A DNA stretch of 64,000 bases from Shouchella rhizosphaerae (lineage in GTDB: Bacteria > Bacillota > Bacilli > Bacillales > Bacillaceae_D). The stretch covers positions 412,380 to 476,379 of the forward strand of contig NZ_FRBS01000004.1 in the NCBI RefSeq assembly GCF_900142675.1. Reading direction: 5' to 3'. A program made the translations under genes and the position numbers. Under the pieces are notes generated by a model that was not told the origin of the DNA, made no database searches, and saw nothing but the letters and a program-made list of their open reading frames with translations. Numbering within the stretch: the stretch's first letter is position 1; every line of letters starts with the position of its first letter. Shown piece after piece: positions 51,339-61,800 of the stretch.

Positions 51339-52762
51339 AAAAAGGTTTGCACCCATTCCACGTACTTCTGTTTTTGACAATCTGCAAAATGGTAAAGACC
51401 AGAAGCGACACGAACTGGATCACCGAAAAAATAGCGTTCGTACAACATTTGCCGGGAGCCAAATTCGCTAATGCTTAAGTCGCGAGCAAGGCGGAGCAAT
51501 TTCGTTTTTTCCTTCGCGCTCGTATATTCGCCGCGCATAAAACGTTCCAATCTCCCAGCGATCGGCGAGGCAAAATCCTTTTTACTTGGCGCTGAGATGA
51601 AGTGGCTCGCGCCAAGCAATTGAATGATCTCAATCAAGCGCGCGTATGTCATTTGAAAATAACACGCACTAGCTTTTAACGGTTCTAGCTTCGGCACCAT
51701 GATCTCGTACTCATTGGCTTGCGCTTGCGTTTCCGCTGAATAAACAAATCCACGCATTGCTTCCAGAGCGACAATTACTTCTGATACTTTCCCTTGCACA
51801 TGAGTGTGTTGGCCTATATTTAGTGTATCGACAAGCGCTTGGGCAACGCCGAGCAGCCACTCCGTTTTAACGATTTGCCTGTTCGCCGCCTGATACAGCA
51901 AAAATGCTTCAATGCCTGTTCTCGCAAAGAGCTGGCTCATTAGCCATTCATTTCTATACATAAATACCCGTTCCCACGGGACAAAGACGTGGTCAAACAC
52001 GACAACCGCATCGCCCTCTTCAAGAGTAGCAGATAAAGGATAGTCAAATTGCGTTTCTTTCCCGAAAGAAGGCCTGCTTAAAAATAGGAGCCCTTCTGTA
52101 TCTGAGGGGACAGTGCAGCCAAACAAGTAATCGCTATCGACAAATGCAGCTGATGGAAGGACCAACAGTTCGTCGGTAATCCCCCCTTGTGTCGCCAAAA
52201 GCCGGGCTCCGTCTATCACGACTCCTTTTTCGTTTTCCTCGATAATCTTTGCAGCAACGGGCTGCTCGACACTTTCTCCGTCAGGATAAAATGGTTTCCT
52301 GCTAATCGATGGGTTCACAAACGTGTGCGTAAATGTATAGTCGTTCTTTACAGCTCGTTCATAAATGGATTGTATGCTTTCCCCATACTCTTTTCCATCT
52401 TCGGCAAAGAAATCTTTTGCCCCTGCCATAATTGCAATCATTGTATTCACGTATTCAGGAGAACGGCCTAGCACGCCTAAAGTCGATTGCGCCCACAATT
52501 GAGTTGCTTTCCTGCGCTTCGTTAAGTCTGCTTTTGTACGTGGAATTTCAAAAGAAAAATTAGCGTTTTTGTCGCTTGCTTGCAAAATATCTGCATAGTC
52601 ATCATCCAGCACCATATCGTACAAGCTCGCTTTTGCTTCTAACACTGCCTTAAAAGCAGGATGTTCTGTGCTTTTTCCTTTTACGAATTCACCATCAATC
52701 CAAATTGTGCTTTCCAATTGGGCAATTCGCTTTAAATATTCAGCACCAGTCACCATTGCCAT
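51323..52762 (-). CDS. 4-hydroxyphenylacetate 3-monooxygenase-type oxygenase (HpaB family)
   Basis: A 479-residue FADH2-dependent flavin monooxygenase: MVTGAEYLKRIAQLESTIWIDGE, FTHTFVNPSISRKP, and FVPWERVFMYRN are typical of HpaB-type enzymes, which hydroxylate phenols using reduced flavin from a partner reductase (HpaC). No reductase gene and no downstream pathway is visible nearby, so the substrate is open; B. subtilis YoaI is a similar orphan. ATG 52762 has GGAGGCG upstream. Confidence 0.85.
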   Translation of the reverse strand: MAMVTGAEYLKRIAQLESTIWIDGEFVKGKSTEHPAFKAVLEAKASLYDMVLDDDYADILQASDKNANFSFEIPRTKADLTKRRKATQLWAQSTLGVLGRSPEYVNTMIAIMAGAKDFFAEDGKEYGESIQSIYERAVKNDYTFTHTFVNPSISRKPFYPDGESVEQPVAAKIIEENEKGVVIDGARLLATQGGITDELLVLPSAAFVDSDYLFGCTVPSDTEGLLFLSRPSFGKETQFDYPLSATLEEGDAVVVFDHVFVPWERVFMYRNEWLMSQLFARTGIEAFLLYQAANRQIVKTEWLLGVAQALVDTLNIGQHTHVQGKVSEVIVALEAMRGFVYSAETQAQANEYEIMVPKLEPLKASACYFQMTYARLIEIIQLLGASHFISAPSKKDFASPIAGRLERFMRGEYTSAKEKTKLLRLARDLSISEFGSRQMLYERYFFGDPVRVASGLYHFADCQKQKYVEWVQTFLKKMD

Positions 52763-52867
52763 ATCAACGCCTCCTTAGACGATATTAGCCTATGCGATGG
52801 ACACAATGGAGGTGTATAACGACATGAGCCCAAGCAAAAACTAGCTAAAAAGAGAGGAGTGGTTGCT

Positions 52868-53671
52868 ATGCCTGAGATGCCTGAAATGGCCACTTATCAA
52901 AAATGGCTTACCCGCACGGTAGTCGGCCAAATGATCACAGACGTCGAGGTAAACCGGGAGAAGTCCATTAATGTGCCTGTATTCGAATTGAAGGCAGCGG
53001 TACAACATCAAATCGTTACGGAAGTGTCACGACGGGGTAAGCAATTGCTCTTCCACTTGGCAAACGGGCACATGCTTTTGCTTCATTTAATGCTAGGTGG
53101 CTGGATGTATTGGGGGACAGAGGAGGATGCGCCAGATCGAACCAAACAAGTGATTCTCTCCTTTTCAAGGCACAAACTTTATTTTATCGGGCTGCGCCTT
53201 GGCTACATTCACCTCCATGACCAACAATCTGCTAAGCCCGTTCTTGCTAAACTTGGTCCAGAAGCAAGCAGCATAAATGCTGACGAATTTAAGAAAATTG
53301 CTAAGCATAAGCGCACGATGGTAAAACCTTTTTTAACGAACCAAGCCCACCTGTCTGGGATAGGCAATTGCTATGCAGATGAAATTTGCTACCATGCAAA
53401 GATGATCCCTTTACGGACAATCGACTCCCTCTCTTCCAAAGAATTAGCAGCATTGCACCAAGCAATCGCACCAACGCTGCAAGCGGCTGCCGATGCGGGC
53501 GGCTATATGAGTCACCCTTTCACTTCGTCAGATCGGTTGACAGGCGGTATGAACAGCAAACTTTATGTGTATGACCGCGAAGGTGAAGCTTGCTTCCGTT
53601 GCGGCAATCCCATTATTCGCCAGGAGGCATCAAAGAAAAACGTATTTTTCTGCCAAGTCTGCCAACATTAG
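52868..53671 (+). CDS. Fpg/Nei-family DNA glycosylase
   Basis: A 267-residue DNA repair enzyme. The N-terminus after Met removal is PEMPEMATYQKWL, giving the catalytic Pro and Glu of the family (usual PELPEVE). The helix-two-turn-helix is near FLTNQAHLSGIGNCYADEICYHAKM. The zinc finger is CFRCGNPI...FFCQVC (C2-x16-C2). Removes oxidised bases and nicks the DNA. Not the canonical MutM sequence, so a paralogue specialised for another lesion is likely. ATG 52868 is chosen (AGGAG at correct distance). Confidence 0.88.
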   Translation: MPEMPEMATYQKWLTRTVVGQMITDVEVNREKSINVPVFELKAAVQHQIVTEVSRRGKQLLFHLANGHMLLLHLMLGGWMYWGTEEDAPDRTKQVILSFSRHKLYFIGLRLGYIHLHDQQSAKPVLAKLGPEASSINADEFKKIAKHKRTMVKPFLTNQAHLSGIGNCYADEICYHAKMIPLRTIDSLSSKELAALHQAIAPTLQAAADAGGYMSHPFTSSDRLTGGMNSKLYVYDREGEACFRCGNPIIRQEASKKNVFFCQVCQH

Positions 53672-53749
53672 TGGCGGTTTATGTACGTTTGTCACAAAAA
53701 TCTACCTGTACTTCTTAGCTTAGATGTGGTAAAGTGTCCTACGGCAACA

Positions 53750-53790
53750 ACGCAGTTCGAGACCTTCCTGCGTTATCAAAACTAAGGAGA
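53750..53790 (+). promoter_or_regulatory. preQ1-I riboswitch, translational type
   Basis: CGCAG (53751-53755) and CTGCG (53768-53772) form the P1 stem. The loop UUCGAGACCUUC has the family pattern. The A-rich tail AUCAAAACUAAGGAG carries ACUA followed by the ribosome site of the next gene, so preQ1 binding would hide it. Structure is like the B. subtilis queC leader. Confidence 0.8.
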
Positions 53791-53799
53791 TTTTGCTAA

Positions 53800-54486
53800 A
53801 TGCCTACAGAGTTATATGGGTTCATTTTTGCCCTCATCAATTTTTTATTGCTTGGTCTATTTTATAAAGTATTCGGCAAGACCGGCATGATTTGTTGGAT
53901 CGGCTTTGCCACCATCCTTGCCAATTTGCAGGTTGTAAAAACGGTAGAGTTGTTCGGGCTAATTGTCACGCTCGGAAATGTGATGTATGCAACTACATTC
54001 TTGGCTACTGATTTGCTAAATGAAAAACATGGCAAACAAACGGCGCGGACGGCTGTATGGCTTGGGTTTGCCACTTTATTCATTTCCACTGTCATCATGC
54101 AGTTCGTGGTCCACTTCCCGCCGCATAGCGAGGACTTGGCGCAAGAACATCTAGCTTTCATCTTTGACTTCGCGCTCCGTATTGCCGCAGGCAGCCTTAT
54201 TGCTTACTTAATTAGCAACCATTTGAATGTATACATTTTCGCTTTTTTCAAAAGGCTATTTCCAAAGCCGTCGATGCTCTGGCTCCGCAATAGTGCTTCC
54301 AGTTTTATTGGCCAAGCCTTTGATACACTCATCTTTTGCTCGATCGCCTTCCTCGGCGTTTACTCGTTTGATGTCTGGCTCGAAATTGCTTTCACCACGT
54401 ATTTAATGAAATTTCTTGTCTCGTTGCTTGGCATCCCATTCATCTATTGGCTGAGAAGCATTAAACCATTAGAGCTGATCAAGTAA
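53800..54486 (+). CDS. Queuosine precursor transporter (YhhQ/VUT family)
   Basis: A 228-residue membrane protein with about six helices. The fingerprints are GNVMYATTFLATDLLNEKHGK, and FIGQAFDTLIFCSIAFLGV, typical of COG1738/YhhQ proteins that import preQ0 or preQ1 for tRNA modification. The preQ1 riboswitch just upstream supports this directly. Single gene with terminator. Confidence 0.87.
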   Translation: MPTELYGFIFALINFLLLGLFYKVFGKTGMICWIGFATILANLQVVKTVELFGLIVTLGNVMYATTFLATDLLNEKHGKQTARTAVWLGFATLFISTVIMQFVVHFPPHSEDLAQEHLAFIFDFALRIAAGSLIAYLISNHLNVYIFAFFKRLFPKPSMLWLRNSASSFIGQAFDTLIFCSIAFLGVYSFDVWLEIAFTTYLMKFLVSLLGIPFIYWLRSIKPLELIK

Positions 54487-54522
54487 AAAAAAACAGGACT
54501 GATTGAGTCCTGTTTTTTTACT
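54486..54522. terminator. Bidirectional terminator after the queuosine transporter gene
   Basis: AAAACAGGACT and AGTCCTGTTTT (five-base loop) flanked by A- and T-runs. It also ends the convergent PTS/SIS operon. Confidence 0.85.
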
Positions 54523-55262
54523 TACATATAGTGAATTTGATGTTTGTGCCGTTCCATCATCGCTTCATTATATGCGTCGCCGCCATCTAAATTAGCGCTG
54601 CGGAAGACTGGGACTTCACGGCCTGCCTCTTCAAGTTGTTCAATCATTTTTAAAACGATTGAATGAATGATAAAGCTGCCAACGATCGTTGACGTCGGAG
54701 CGACTTTTTGCGACAACGACTTTACTGAAACAGCCGCATCACCTGGCTCGCCGTGGTTATCCATTACCAAATCGCTTACTTCAAACAGCCGCTTCCCAGA
54801 AGAGTGACGGGACTCGACACTTTTAGAGTAAGAAACGTTTGTCAGCGAAATAACGGTCATTCCTTTTTGCTTTGCTGCTATCGCCATATCGATCGCAACA
54901 GGATTTCTGCCAGACACCGAATGGATAAACAACACGTCGCCTTGTTTGACAGGCTTTGATTCAAGCAGGATCGTCCCGTATCCTTCAAGCCGTTCCAATT
55001 TAGAAGTCAACGTGATCGGTTCAACATTCAGCATAAGCGCTGGGCTAAAAATCGGATTAAACAGAGCCAAGCCGCCGGCGCGGTAAAAGGCATCTTCAGC
55101 AATAATGCCCGCATGGGAAGCACCAAATAGATAGAGCGACTTGCCTTCCTTTATCGCATGGACCATGATATCAGCGGCTTTTCCGAGAACCTCTTCCCCC
55201 TCATCGACCGTTTGCCGTAAGAGACGGCTAATTGACTCGTAATATTGCTCCACGTAAGACAT
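54522..55262 (-). CDS. SIS-domain phosphosugar-binding protein (UPF0309 type)
   Basis: A 246-residue protein with SIS motifs LYLFGASHAGIIAEDAFYRAGG and FIHSVSGRNPVAIDMAIAAKQKGMTVISLTN, the sugar-phosphate binding Ser loops. SIS proteins isomerise or cleave aldose/ketose phosphates. As the last gene of the PTS operon it most likely processes the phosphorylated import product. Substrate unknown. AAGGAGGACG precedes the ATG. Confidence 0.85.
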   Translation of the reverse strand: MSYVEQYYESISRLLRQTVDEGEEVLGKAADIMVHAIKEGKSLYLFGASHAGIIAEDAFYRAGGLALFNPIFSPALMLNVEPITLTSKLERLEGYGTILLESKPVKQGDVLFIHSVSGRNPVAIDMAIAAKQKGMTVISLTNVSYSKSVESRHSSGKRLFEVSDLVMDNHGEPGDAAVSVKSLSQKVAPTSTIVGSFIIHSIVLKMIEQLEEAGREVPVFRSANLDGGDAYNEAMMERHKHQIHYM

Positions 55263-55276
55263 TGATTTCGTCCTCC

Positions 55277-56554
55277 TTAAGGAAAGAGTTTGGCAACTAA
55301 GTCACCAATAAAAGACCAAAGCGAGAAATCGTTTCCGCCAAAAATGACGATCCAATCTGACACCGTTCCACTCAACACCGGTACAGAAAGGCCGACAAGT
55401 AAAATCATCACGACACCGGCTGTGGCTGATCCAGCAATCGCTCCTTTTAACCCGCCAGTTGCGTTTCCAATAATAGCAGCCGTGCCAATTTCAAAAAAGC
55501 ATGTAATCGTAAGGGGCACAATGACAAAGCTAAACAAACCGAGGCTGCCCGTCACGAAAATTGTTGCCACCGAGGTAATCATGGATACAATAAACCCAAT
55601 TAGTACAGCATTTGGGGCAAACGGAAACAAAATGGGCGCATCGAGTGCTGGAACAGCATTCGGAATCCATTTTTGTGAAATCCCTTGGAATGCTGGAATA
55701 ATTTCCGCAAGCATCATTCGTACACCTAGCAACAAAATCGTTAACCCGGCGCCAAACAAAATTCCTTGCATGAGGCTGTAAATAAACAAGTTCTGCTCCG
55801 CCCCAAACGCTGTTGAAGCAGCGTCGAACCCGATAATAAGAGATACGACCATATATACTAAGAACATTGTAATCGAAGACGTAATGCTAATTTCACGCAA
55901 GAATTCGGTAGATTTAGGGAATTTTATTTCTTCCGATGATTTTCCTTTTGTACCAAACAGCATTCCCACCCAGCCAGAAACAAGAGATAGGATTGTGGTT
56001 GGATGCCCAATGATAAAATCATCTGAACCCGTTACTTTGCGGATAAATGGGCGCAAAAGCGCGGGCGCTATAATAATATAAAGTGCTGTCATCAGTGAAG
56101 CAAACAAGATTATTTGCGTATTGCTAAGAGCGTTTTCAACTCCAACGGCTACAAAGATAAACGGAAACCAAAACAACATATGGCCAGTTAAAAACACATG
56201 TTTGATTTTCGTAAAGCGTGCGACAAGCAAATTAATGACAAAAGCAATGAGCATCGCGATTCCGATTTGCGTCCCATATTGGCTTAAAATCGTATCAGAC
56301 CCTAGCGCAGGCGCTACTTCTGCTTCTTGGATGTCATACATTAAATTAAACCCTTCTGTTAGCGGTGCAATCGAGCTTGTTAAAATATTTGTCCCCTGTG
56401 TTAAAATAACGACACCAATGATCGTTTTCGCCGTTCCTGAGACAACCGTCGAAAAATCTTTTTTCAACAACAACAAGCCAATCAATGCAATAAGCCCAAG
56501 AAAAATTGCTGGTTCCCGGATGATTTCAATAAAAAAGTTCATAACTCCTTGCAT
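55277..56554 (-). CDS. PTS EIIC component, ascorbate/SgaT type
   Basis: A 425-residue membrane protein with about ten helices, of the EIIC sugar specific UlaA/SgaT family: LLKKDFSTVVSGTAKTIIGVVILTQGTNIL, GHMLFWFPFIFVAVGVENAL, and GTAAIIGNATGGLKGAIAG. Imports a sugar or sugar acid with phosphorylation by the EIIA and EIIB proteins encoded upstream. Family relatives carry L-ascorbate, but the SIS partner here differs from the Ula pathway, so the substrate is open. Confidence 0.87.
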   Translation of the reverse strand: MQGVMNFFIEIIREPAIFLGLIALIGLLLLKKDFSTVVSGTAKTIIGVVILTQGTNILTSSIAPLTEGFNLMYDIQEAEVAPALGSDTILSQYGTQIGIAMLIAFVINLLVARFTKIKHVFLTGHMLFWFPFIFVAVGVENALSNTQIILFASLMTALYIIIAPALLRPFIRKVTGSDDFIIGHPTTILSLVSGWVGMLFGTKGKSSEEIKFPKSTEFLREISITSSITMFLVYMVVSLIIGFDAASTAFGAEQNLFIYSLMQGILFGAGLTILLLGVRMMLAEIIPAFQGISQKWIPNAVPALDAPILFPFAPNAVLIGFIVSMITSVATIFVTGSLGLFSFVIVPLTITCFFEIGTAAIIGNATGGLKGAIAGSATAGVVMILLVGLSVPVLSGTVSDWIVIFGGNDFSLWSFIGDLVAKLFP

Positions 56555-56597
56555 GGGAAACCCCCCTTTTTATGTTGGAAAGCAAAGCGGCCAAGGC

Positions 56598-56879
56598 TTA
56601 AGCCTTGATTTCCGCTGCTGCTTTTTCTTTGATCTCTGCCTTATTGACAAAACTGTTAATGATCACAACTGGTTTCCCAGCTGACTCCTGCAACTTTTCC
56701 CCTAACTCTTTGCTTGTGAAAATATAGTCCGCAGGCGTACTTTGCGCAGAAGCAACATCTCCAGTAAACACATCGGCTTCTATGCCTAACTCTTTTAAAA
56801 CACTTTCCAAGTTCATTTTTAGGACCATGGAAGAACCAAGGCCAAACCCACATACTGTCATAATTTTTAATTTGCTCAT
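56598..56879 (-). CDS. PTS EIIB component, ascorbate/SgaB type
   Basis: A 93-residue protein with the phosphocysteine in MTVCGFGLGSSMVLK (Cys10). Accepts phosphate from EIIA and passes it to the sugar at EIIC. ATG 56879 has AAGGAGTG upstream. Between EIIA and EIIC in the operon. Confidence 0.9.
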   Translation of the reverse strand: MSKLKIMTVCGFGLGSSMVLKMNLESVLKELGIEADVFTGDVASAQSTPADYIFTSKELGEKLQESAGKPVVIINSFVNKAEIKEKAAAEIKA

Positions 56880-56891
56880 ACGACACACTCC

Positions 56892-57329
56892 TTATGAAAT
56901 AATTTGATAAACGTCCTCGGCTGATTTGGCTTCACGTAGCTGACCGACTTTTTCTTCATCAAGCAAAAGACGCGATAGCCTCTCAATTAAGTGCAAATGG
57001 GATTCTGCTCCCGTGGCTGAAAATGAAAAGACAAGGTCAACTGGGTCATTCTCTTCATTGCCAAACGGCACAGCCTCTTTTAAGACTGCCAACGAAACGG
57101 CGTCCGTATGCACCGCCTCACTAGGCCTGGCATGGGCCATCGCCATCCCGGGGCCAATGACAATGTAAGGCCCGTTTTCTTTGACGGAATCAACCATTTG
57201 CTTAACATACTCTGAAGTTACCGCTCCTGACTTGACTAGCAAGGAACCTGATGCTTCAATGGCTCTCTCCCAGTCTTTTGCTTGAACGCCAACAGCAACA
57301 TGTTCTTTTTTTATTAGTTCTTCTGTCAT
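56892..57329 (-). CDS. PTS EIIA component
   Basis: A 145-residue EIIA of the fructose/mannitol/ascorbate class; the phosphohistidine is in GMAMAHARPSEAV (about residue 65). It takes phosphate from HPr. The ATG overlaps the stop of the regulator (ATGA), the start of the transport part of the operon. Confidence 0.9.
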   Translation of the reverse strand: MTEELIKKEHVAVGVQAKDWERAIEASGSLLVKSGAVTSEYVKQMVDSVKENGPYIVIGPGMAMAHARPSEAVHTDAVSLAVLKEAVPFGNEENDPVDLVFSFSATGAESHLHLIERLSRLLLDEEKVGQLREAKSAEDVYQIIS

Positions 57330-59230
57330 GTTGCACTCTTCCTCCCAATCCATTTCGTTATAAGCTGCTCTCTTTTCTCTTGTGTTTCCAAATAGCGGAA
57401 AAGCTGCAAGAAATCCTGGTTATGTGCTTCTTTAATTGCTAGCACGATCACGACTTCCACACGTTCAGGGTTAAAAGAGCCAAAATCAATTTCATGTTCA
57501 AATATGGTCATGCTAATGCCTTCTTTAATGACATTTTCAGGTCCGGCATGGACAAACGCTACCTTTGGCAAGAACACCATGTACGTGCCATTCCGTTCCA
57601 CAGACATAATCATTTCTTGTACATATCCTTGGCGGATGTAGCCAGCCTTGAGCAGTGGTGCTGCTGCCAGAGCAATGCTTTCCTTCCAGTCGCTCGTGTT
57701 GGCCGTATGAACGGTTTCGTCAAAAAGCGTTGGCTCCACAGCTGAGGCATGGGCATATACTTGGTTGAAACAAGCGAGCTGTTTACGATTAATCATCTTT
57801 TGCGCTTCATGCTGAATCGTCCGTTTGTCTTCATCATTTAACAACGGGCTTACACGGAAAATTTTCGTTTCATTCCATTGTTTGATCGGCAGCTCTTGCG
57901 TGGTTAAGACAAAGTCGACATCGCTTTCTTCAAGGGCTTTTTCTAAATCCTCGGTGTTCACCACGTTAATTAAATGGAAACCTGGCTCAGCCTGTTGCAA
58001 TTTTGTCGTCAAAATGGAAGAAGTAGCAAGTCCAGTTGAACAAACGACAATCACAGTCGGCAAAAACCGTTTGCTTTTGCTACGGTCAAAACCAGCACTC
58101 ACATGCATCGTAATAAAAGCGACTTCCGCAGCTACAAGCGTATACCCCATATCCGCTGTAATTTGGTGGACCATCTCGTAAATGGCACGATACCGAACTT
58201 TAATTTCCTCTGTATACGGGTTGTCAATAACAAGCCCTTGTTCGATTCTCAAAAAAGCCGCTTTCATGTGATAAAGCAAATCATTCATCAGTTTTTTATC
58301 TTTTAGCAAGTCGACTTGGAGAATGGTAGAAATTTGTTCAAGCAAATACGTGCAAAAATCTTTTTCCTTCTGATAACTCTCCCCTAAGACAGCGTCATTT
58401 TTATAGGAAACGACTTTCGCTTGTCCGAGCAACGTGTTCAGAAATGCGTGCTCGTGCTCAGCAGTACGGTTATCGCATAGCGCGGAAACAACTTCACTTA
58501 ATTCACCAAGTCGGTGTCCTGCTTCGCGCTCTTCCTGAGGAATATACACATAATGGCCGTGCAAAATCCGCTCATACCACCAACAAAGGAAAATCGTCAA
58601 TACACGCAAAGAGCCCTCGCTATAAAACACTTGCCGGTCCTCTTGGCAAGAACGAAGCCACCTATCAATTTGGCCGCGACCGCCATCCTTTTCACAGTCA
58701 AACCAACGCTCCACTCGCTCTAAGTCAACCTGTTTGTCCGTCAGCCAATGAAAAATGGCCCGGCGGATGCTCCGCTCCGTTCCATTCACCAAAAACCCTT
58801 TACGTGCTTGCCTTGCCAGCTGTAAACCAAAACGGTCAAGTGTCTCCTCAATATCAGGTAAATATTTTTGAATGCTTGACCGGCTTAAATGAAATTCATC
58901 CGCCAGCTGCTGGATCGTTACGGTCTCATGCATAATCGCAAACAAGCTCATCATCGCAATGTGGACATTTTTATCAAAAAAGACTTGATGGCCTTCGGCA
59001 ATACGAAACAGTTCAGCACGCTTTTCCTCACCAACATGCAAAAATACGCCTTTGCCAGGCTCTCGCTTTAACGGGGCACCTGCCTGTTTTAACATGTCAT
59101 CAATCGCATCTAAGTCATAACGTATTGTGCGACCGCTAACATTTTGCCATTTCGCCAAAAACTCAATAGTGACATAGTGGTTGCTACGGAGCAATTTCGT
59201 TAAAACGCTTTTTTGTCTGGACGATAACAT
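57326..59230 (-). CDS. PRD-containing PTS-controlled transcription regulator (BglG/MtlR-like)
   Basis: A 634-residue regulator. N-terminal helix-turn-helix (FLAKWQNVSGRTIRYDLDAIDDML), second HTH (IQQLADEFHLSRSSIQKYL), two PRDs, an EIIB-like domain with VVCSTGLATSSIL and an EIIA-like domain with FLPKVAFVHAGPENV. Phosphorylation by HPr and the EII proteins would set activity. ATG 59230 is preferred, AAGGGTG being at the best distance. It probably controls its own operon from a promoter at 59240-59460. Confidence 0.88.
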   Translation of the reverse strand: MLSSRQKSVLTKLLRSNHYVTIEFLAKWQNVSGRTIRYDLDAIDDMLKQAGAPLKREPGKGVFLHVGEEKRAELFRIAEGHQVFFDKNVHIAMMSLFAIMHETVTIQQLADEFHLSRSSIQKYLPDIEETLDRFGLQLARQARKGFLVNGTERSIRRAIFHWLTDKQVDLERVERWFDCEKDGGRGQIDRWLRSCQEDRQVFYSEGSLRVLTIFLCWWYERILHGHYVYIPQEEREAGHRLGELSEVVSALCDNRTAEHEHAFLNTLLGQAKVVSYKNDAVLGESYQKEKDFCTYLLEQISTILQVDLLKDKKLMNDLLYHMKAAFLRIEQGLVIDNPYTEEIKVRYRAIYEMVHQITADMGYTLVAAEVAFITMHVSAGFDRSKSKRFLPTVIVVCSTGLATSSILTTKLQQAEPGFHLINVVNTEDLEKALEESDVDFVLTTQELPIKQWNETKIFRVSPLLNDEDKRTIQHEAQKMINRKQLACFNQVYAHASAVEPTLFDETVHTANTSDWKESIALAAAPLLKAGYIRQGYVQEMIMSVERNGTYMVFLPKVAFVHAGPENVIKEGISMTIFEHEIDFGSFNPERVEVVIVLAIKEAHNQDFLQLFRYLETQEKREQLITKWIGRKSAT

Positions 59231-59467
59231 CTTCATCACCCTTGCTGTAATCATATCTTGTGGCTGCCTGTAATTAAAGAGTGAAGTTTATCACAGTTGT
59301 GGCAAGAAAGTGATGGTTGTTGTCAAATAACTTTACATCTACTAAGCCAAAAACAAAGGATGTTGAAGCTCTCGTTTTCACAAGTAGTTGGCAAAAAATA
59401 GTGTGCCCATTCATACTAAAAAAAACCAAACTAGTGGAAAAAAACTAGCCGGCTCGGAATTAGAATA
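59231..59467. other. Upstream region of the PTS operon
   Basis: AT-rich gap in front of the regulator gene, between it and the terminators downstream of groEL. It should hold the promoter and operator of the PTS operon, but I cannot point to a clear pair of hexamers. No gene or RNA seen. Confidence 0.4.
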
Positions 59468-59512
59468 AAAAGACAAAGGAACCTGTTGATGTTTAGCCAG
59501 ATTCCTTTGTCT
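59468..59512 (-). terminator. Second hairpin downstream of groEL
   Basis: GACAAAGGAA and TTCCTTTGTC pair around a 20-base loop, followed on the minus strand by TTTTTATT. It may back up the groEL terminator at 59567-59600. Confidence 0.5.
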
Positions 59513-59566
59513 CTATCTGTTTTGTTTTTTAGTCAATGTAACGCTAACTGCATGCGGGGACTGCAT

Positions 59567-59600
59567 AAAAAAGAGGCTGCTAGGAGCAACCTCTTTGTAG
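59567..59600 (-). terminator. Terminator of groESL
   Basis: Minus strand AAGAGG, loop, CCTCTTTTTT directly after the groEL stop. Confidence 0.75.
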
Positions 59601-59614
59601 GATGGAAGAATGCC

Positions 59615-61282
<1,668 letters not shown>

Positions 61283-61286
61283 TTAC

Positions 61287-61571
61287 TTAGCCAATAATCG
61301 CTAGTACATCGCTTTCGCGAAGAATGAGGTATTCTGTGCCTTCATACTTCACTTCTGTACCTGCATATTTAGAGAAGATGATTGAATCGCCTTCTTTTAC
61401 TTCAAGTGCCACTTTTTCGCCGTTGTCTGTTACGCGACCAGTGCCGACAGCAACAACCTTGCCTTCTTGCGGCTTTTCTTTTGCAGAATCAGGCAAAACA
61501 ATCCCACTTGCAGTTTTTTCCTCAGATTGAATTTGCTCAATGATGATGCGATCTCCTAATGGTTTTAACAA
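61287..61571 (-). CDS. groES: Co-chaperonin GroES (10 kDa)
   Basis: A 94-residue Gro[14 protein letters not shown] at the N-terminus, mobile loop [19 protein letters not shown] and ends [17 protein letters not shown] 61571 is chosen as AAAGGAGG is nine bases away; GTG 61580 is right against that site. Caps GroEL. Confidence 0.97.
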   Translation of the reverse strand: MLKPLGDRIIIEQIQSEEKTASGIVLPDSAKEKPQEGKVVAVGTGRVTDNGEKVALEVKEGDSIIFSKYAGTEVKYEGTEYLILRESDVLAIIG

Positions 61572-61607
61572 GGAAAACACCCTCCTTTGAAGACGTATGT
61601 AGTCTTA

Positions 61608-61634
61608 TTAGCACTCGGATTCGATGAGTGCTAA
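61608..61634. promoter_or_regulatory. CIRCE element (HrcA operator) of groESL
   Basis: TTAGCACTC, nine bases, GAGTGCTAA: a perfect match to the CIRCE operator bound by the HrcA repressor. Confidence 0.97.
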
Positions 61635-61644
61635 CACATTTATT

Positions 61645-61673
61645 ATAATAATCATTCCCCACTTGTTTTGCAA
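61645..61673 (-). promoter_or_regulatory. Sigma-A promoter of groESL
   Basis: TTGCAA (61673-61668), 17 bases, TATTAT (61650-61645) overlapping TATAAT. The CIRCE element follows directly. Confidence 0.75.
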
Positions 61674-61800
61674 GGGGGTTGCTTGACTTTTTTTGTCGAT
61701 TTACAAGAGATTTTTATTCTAAGTGCTGTTCACTGAATTTATGGATAAACTATGGTATGATGAAGCAACGAAAATCTGATTAGGTTAAAGGAGTTACGCT

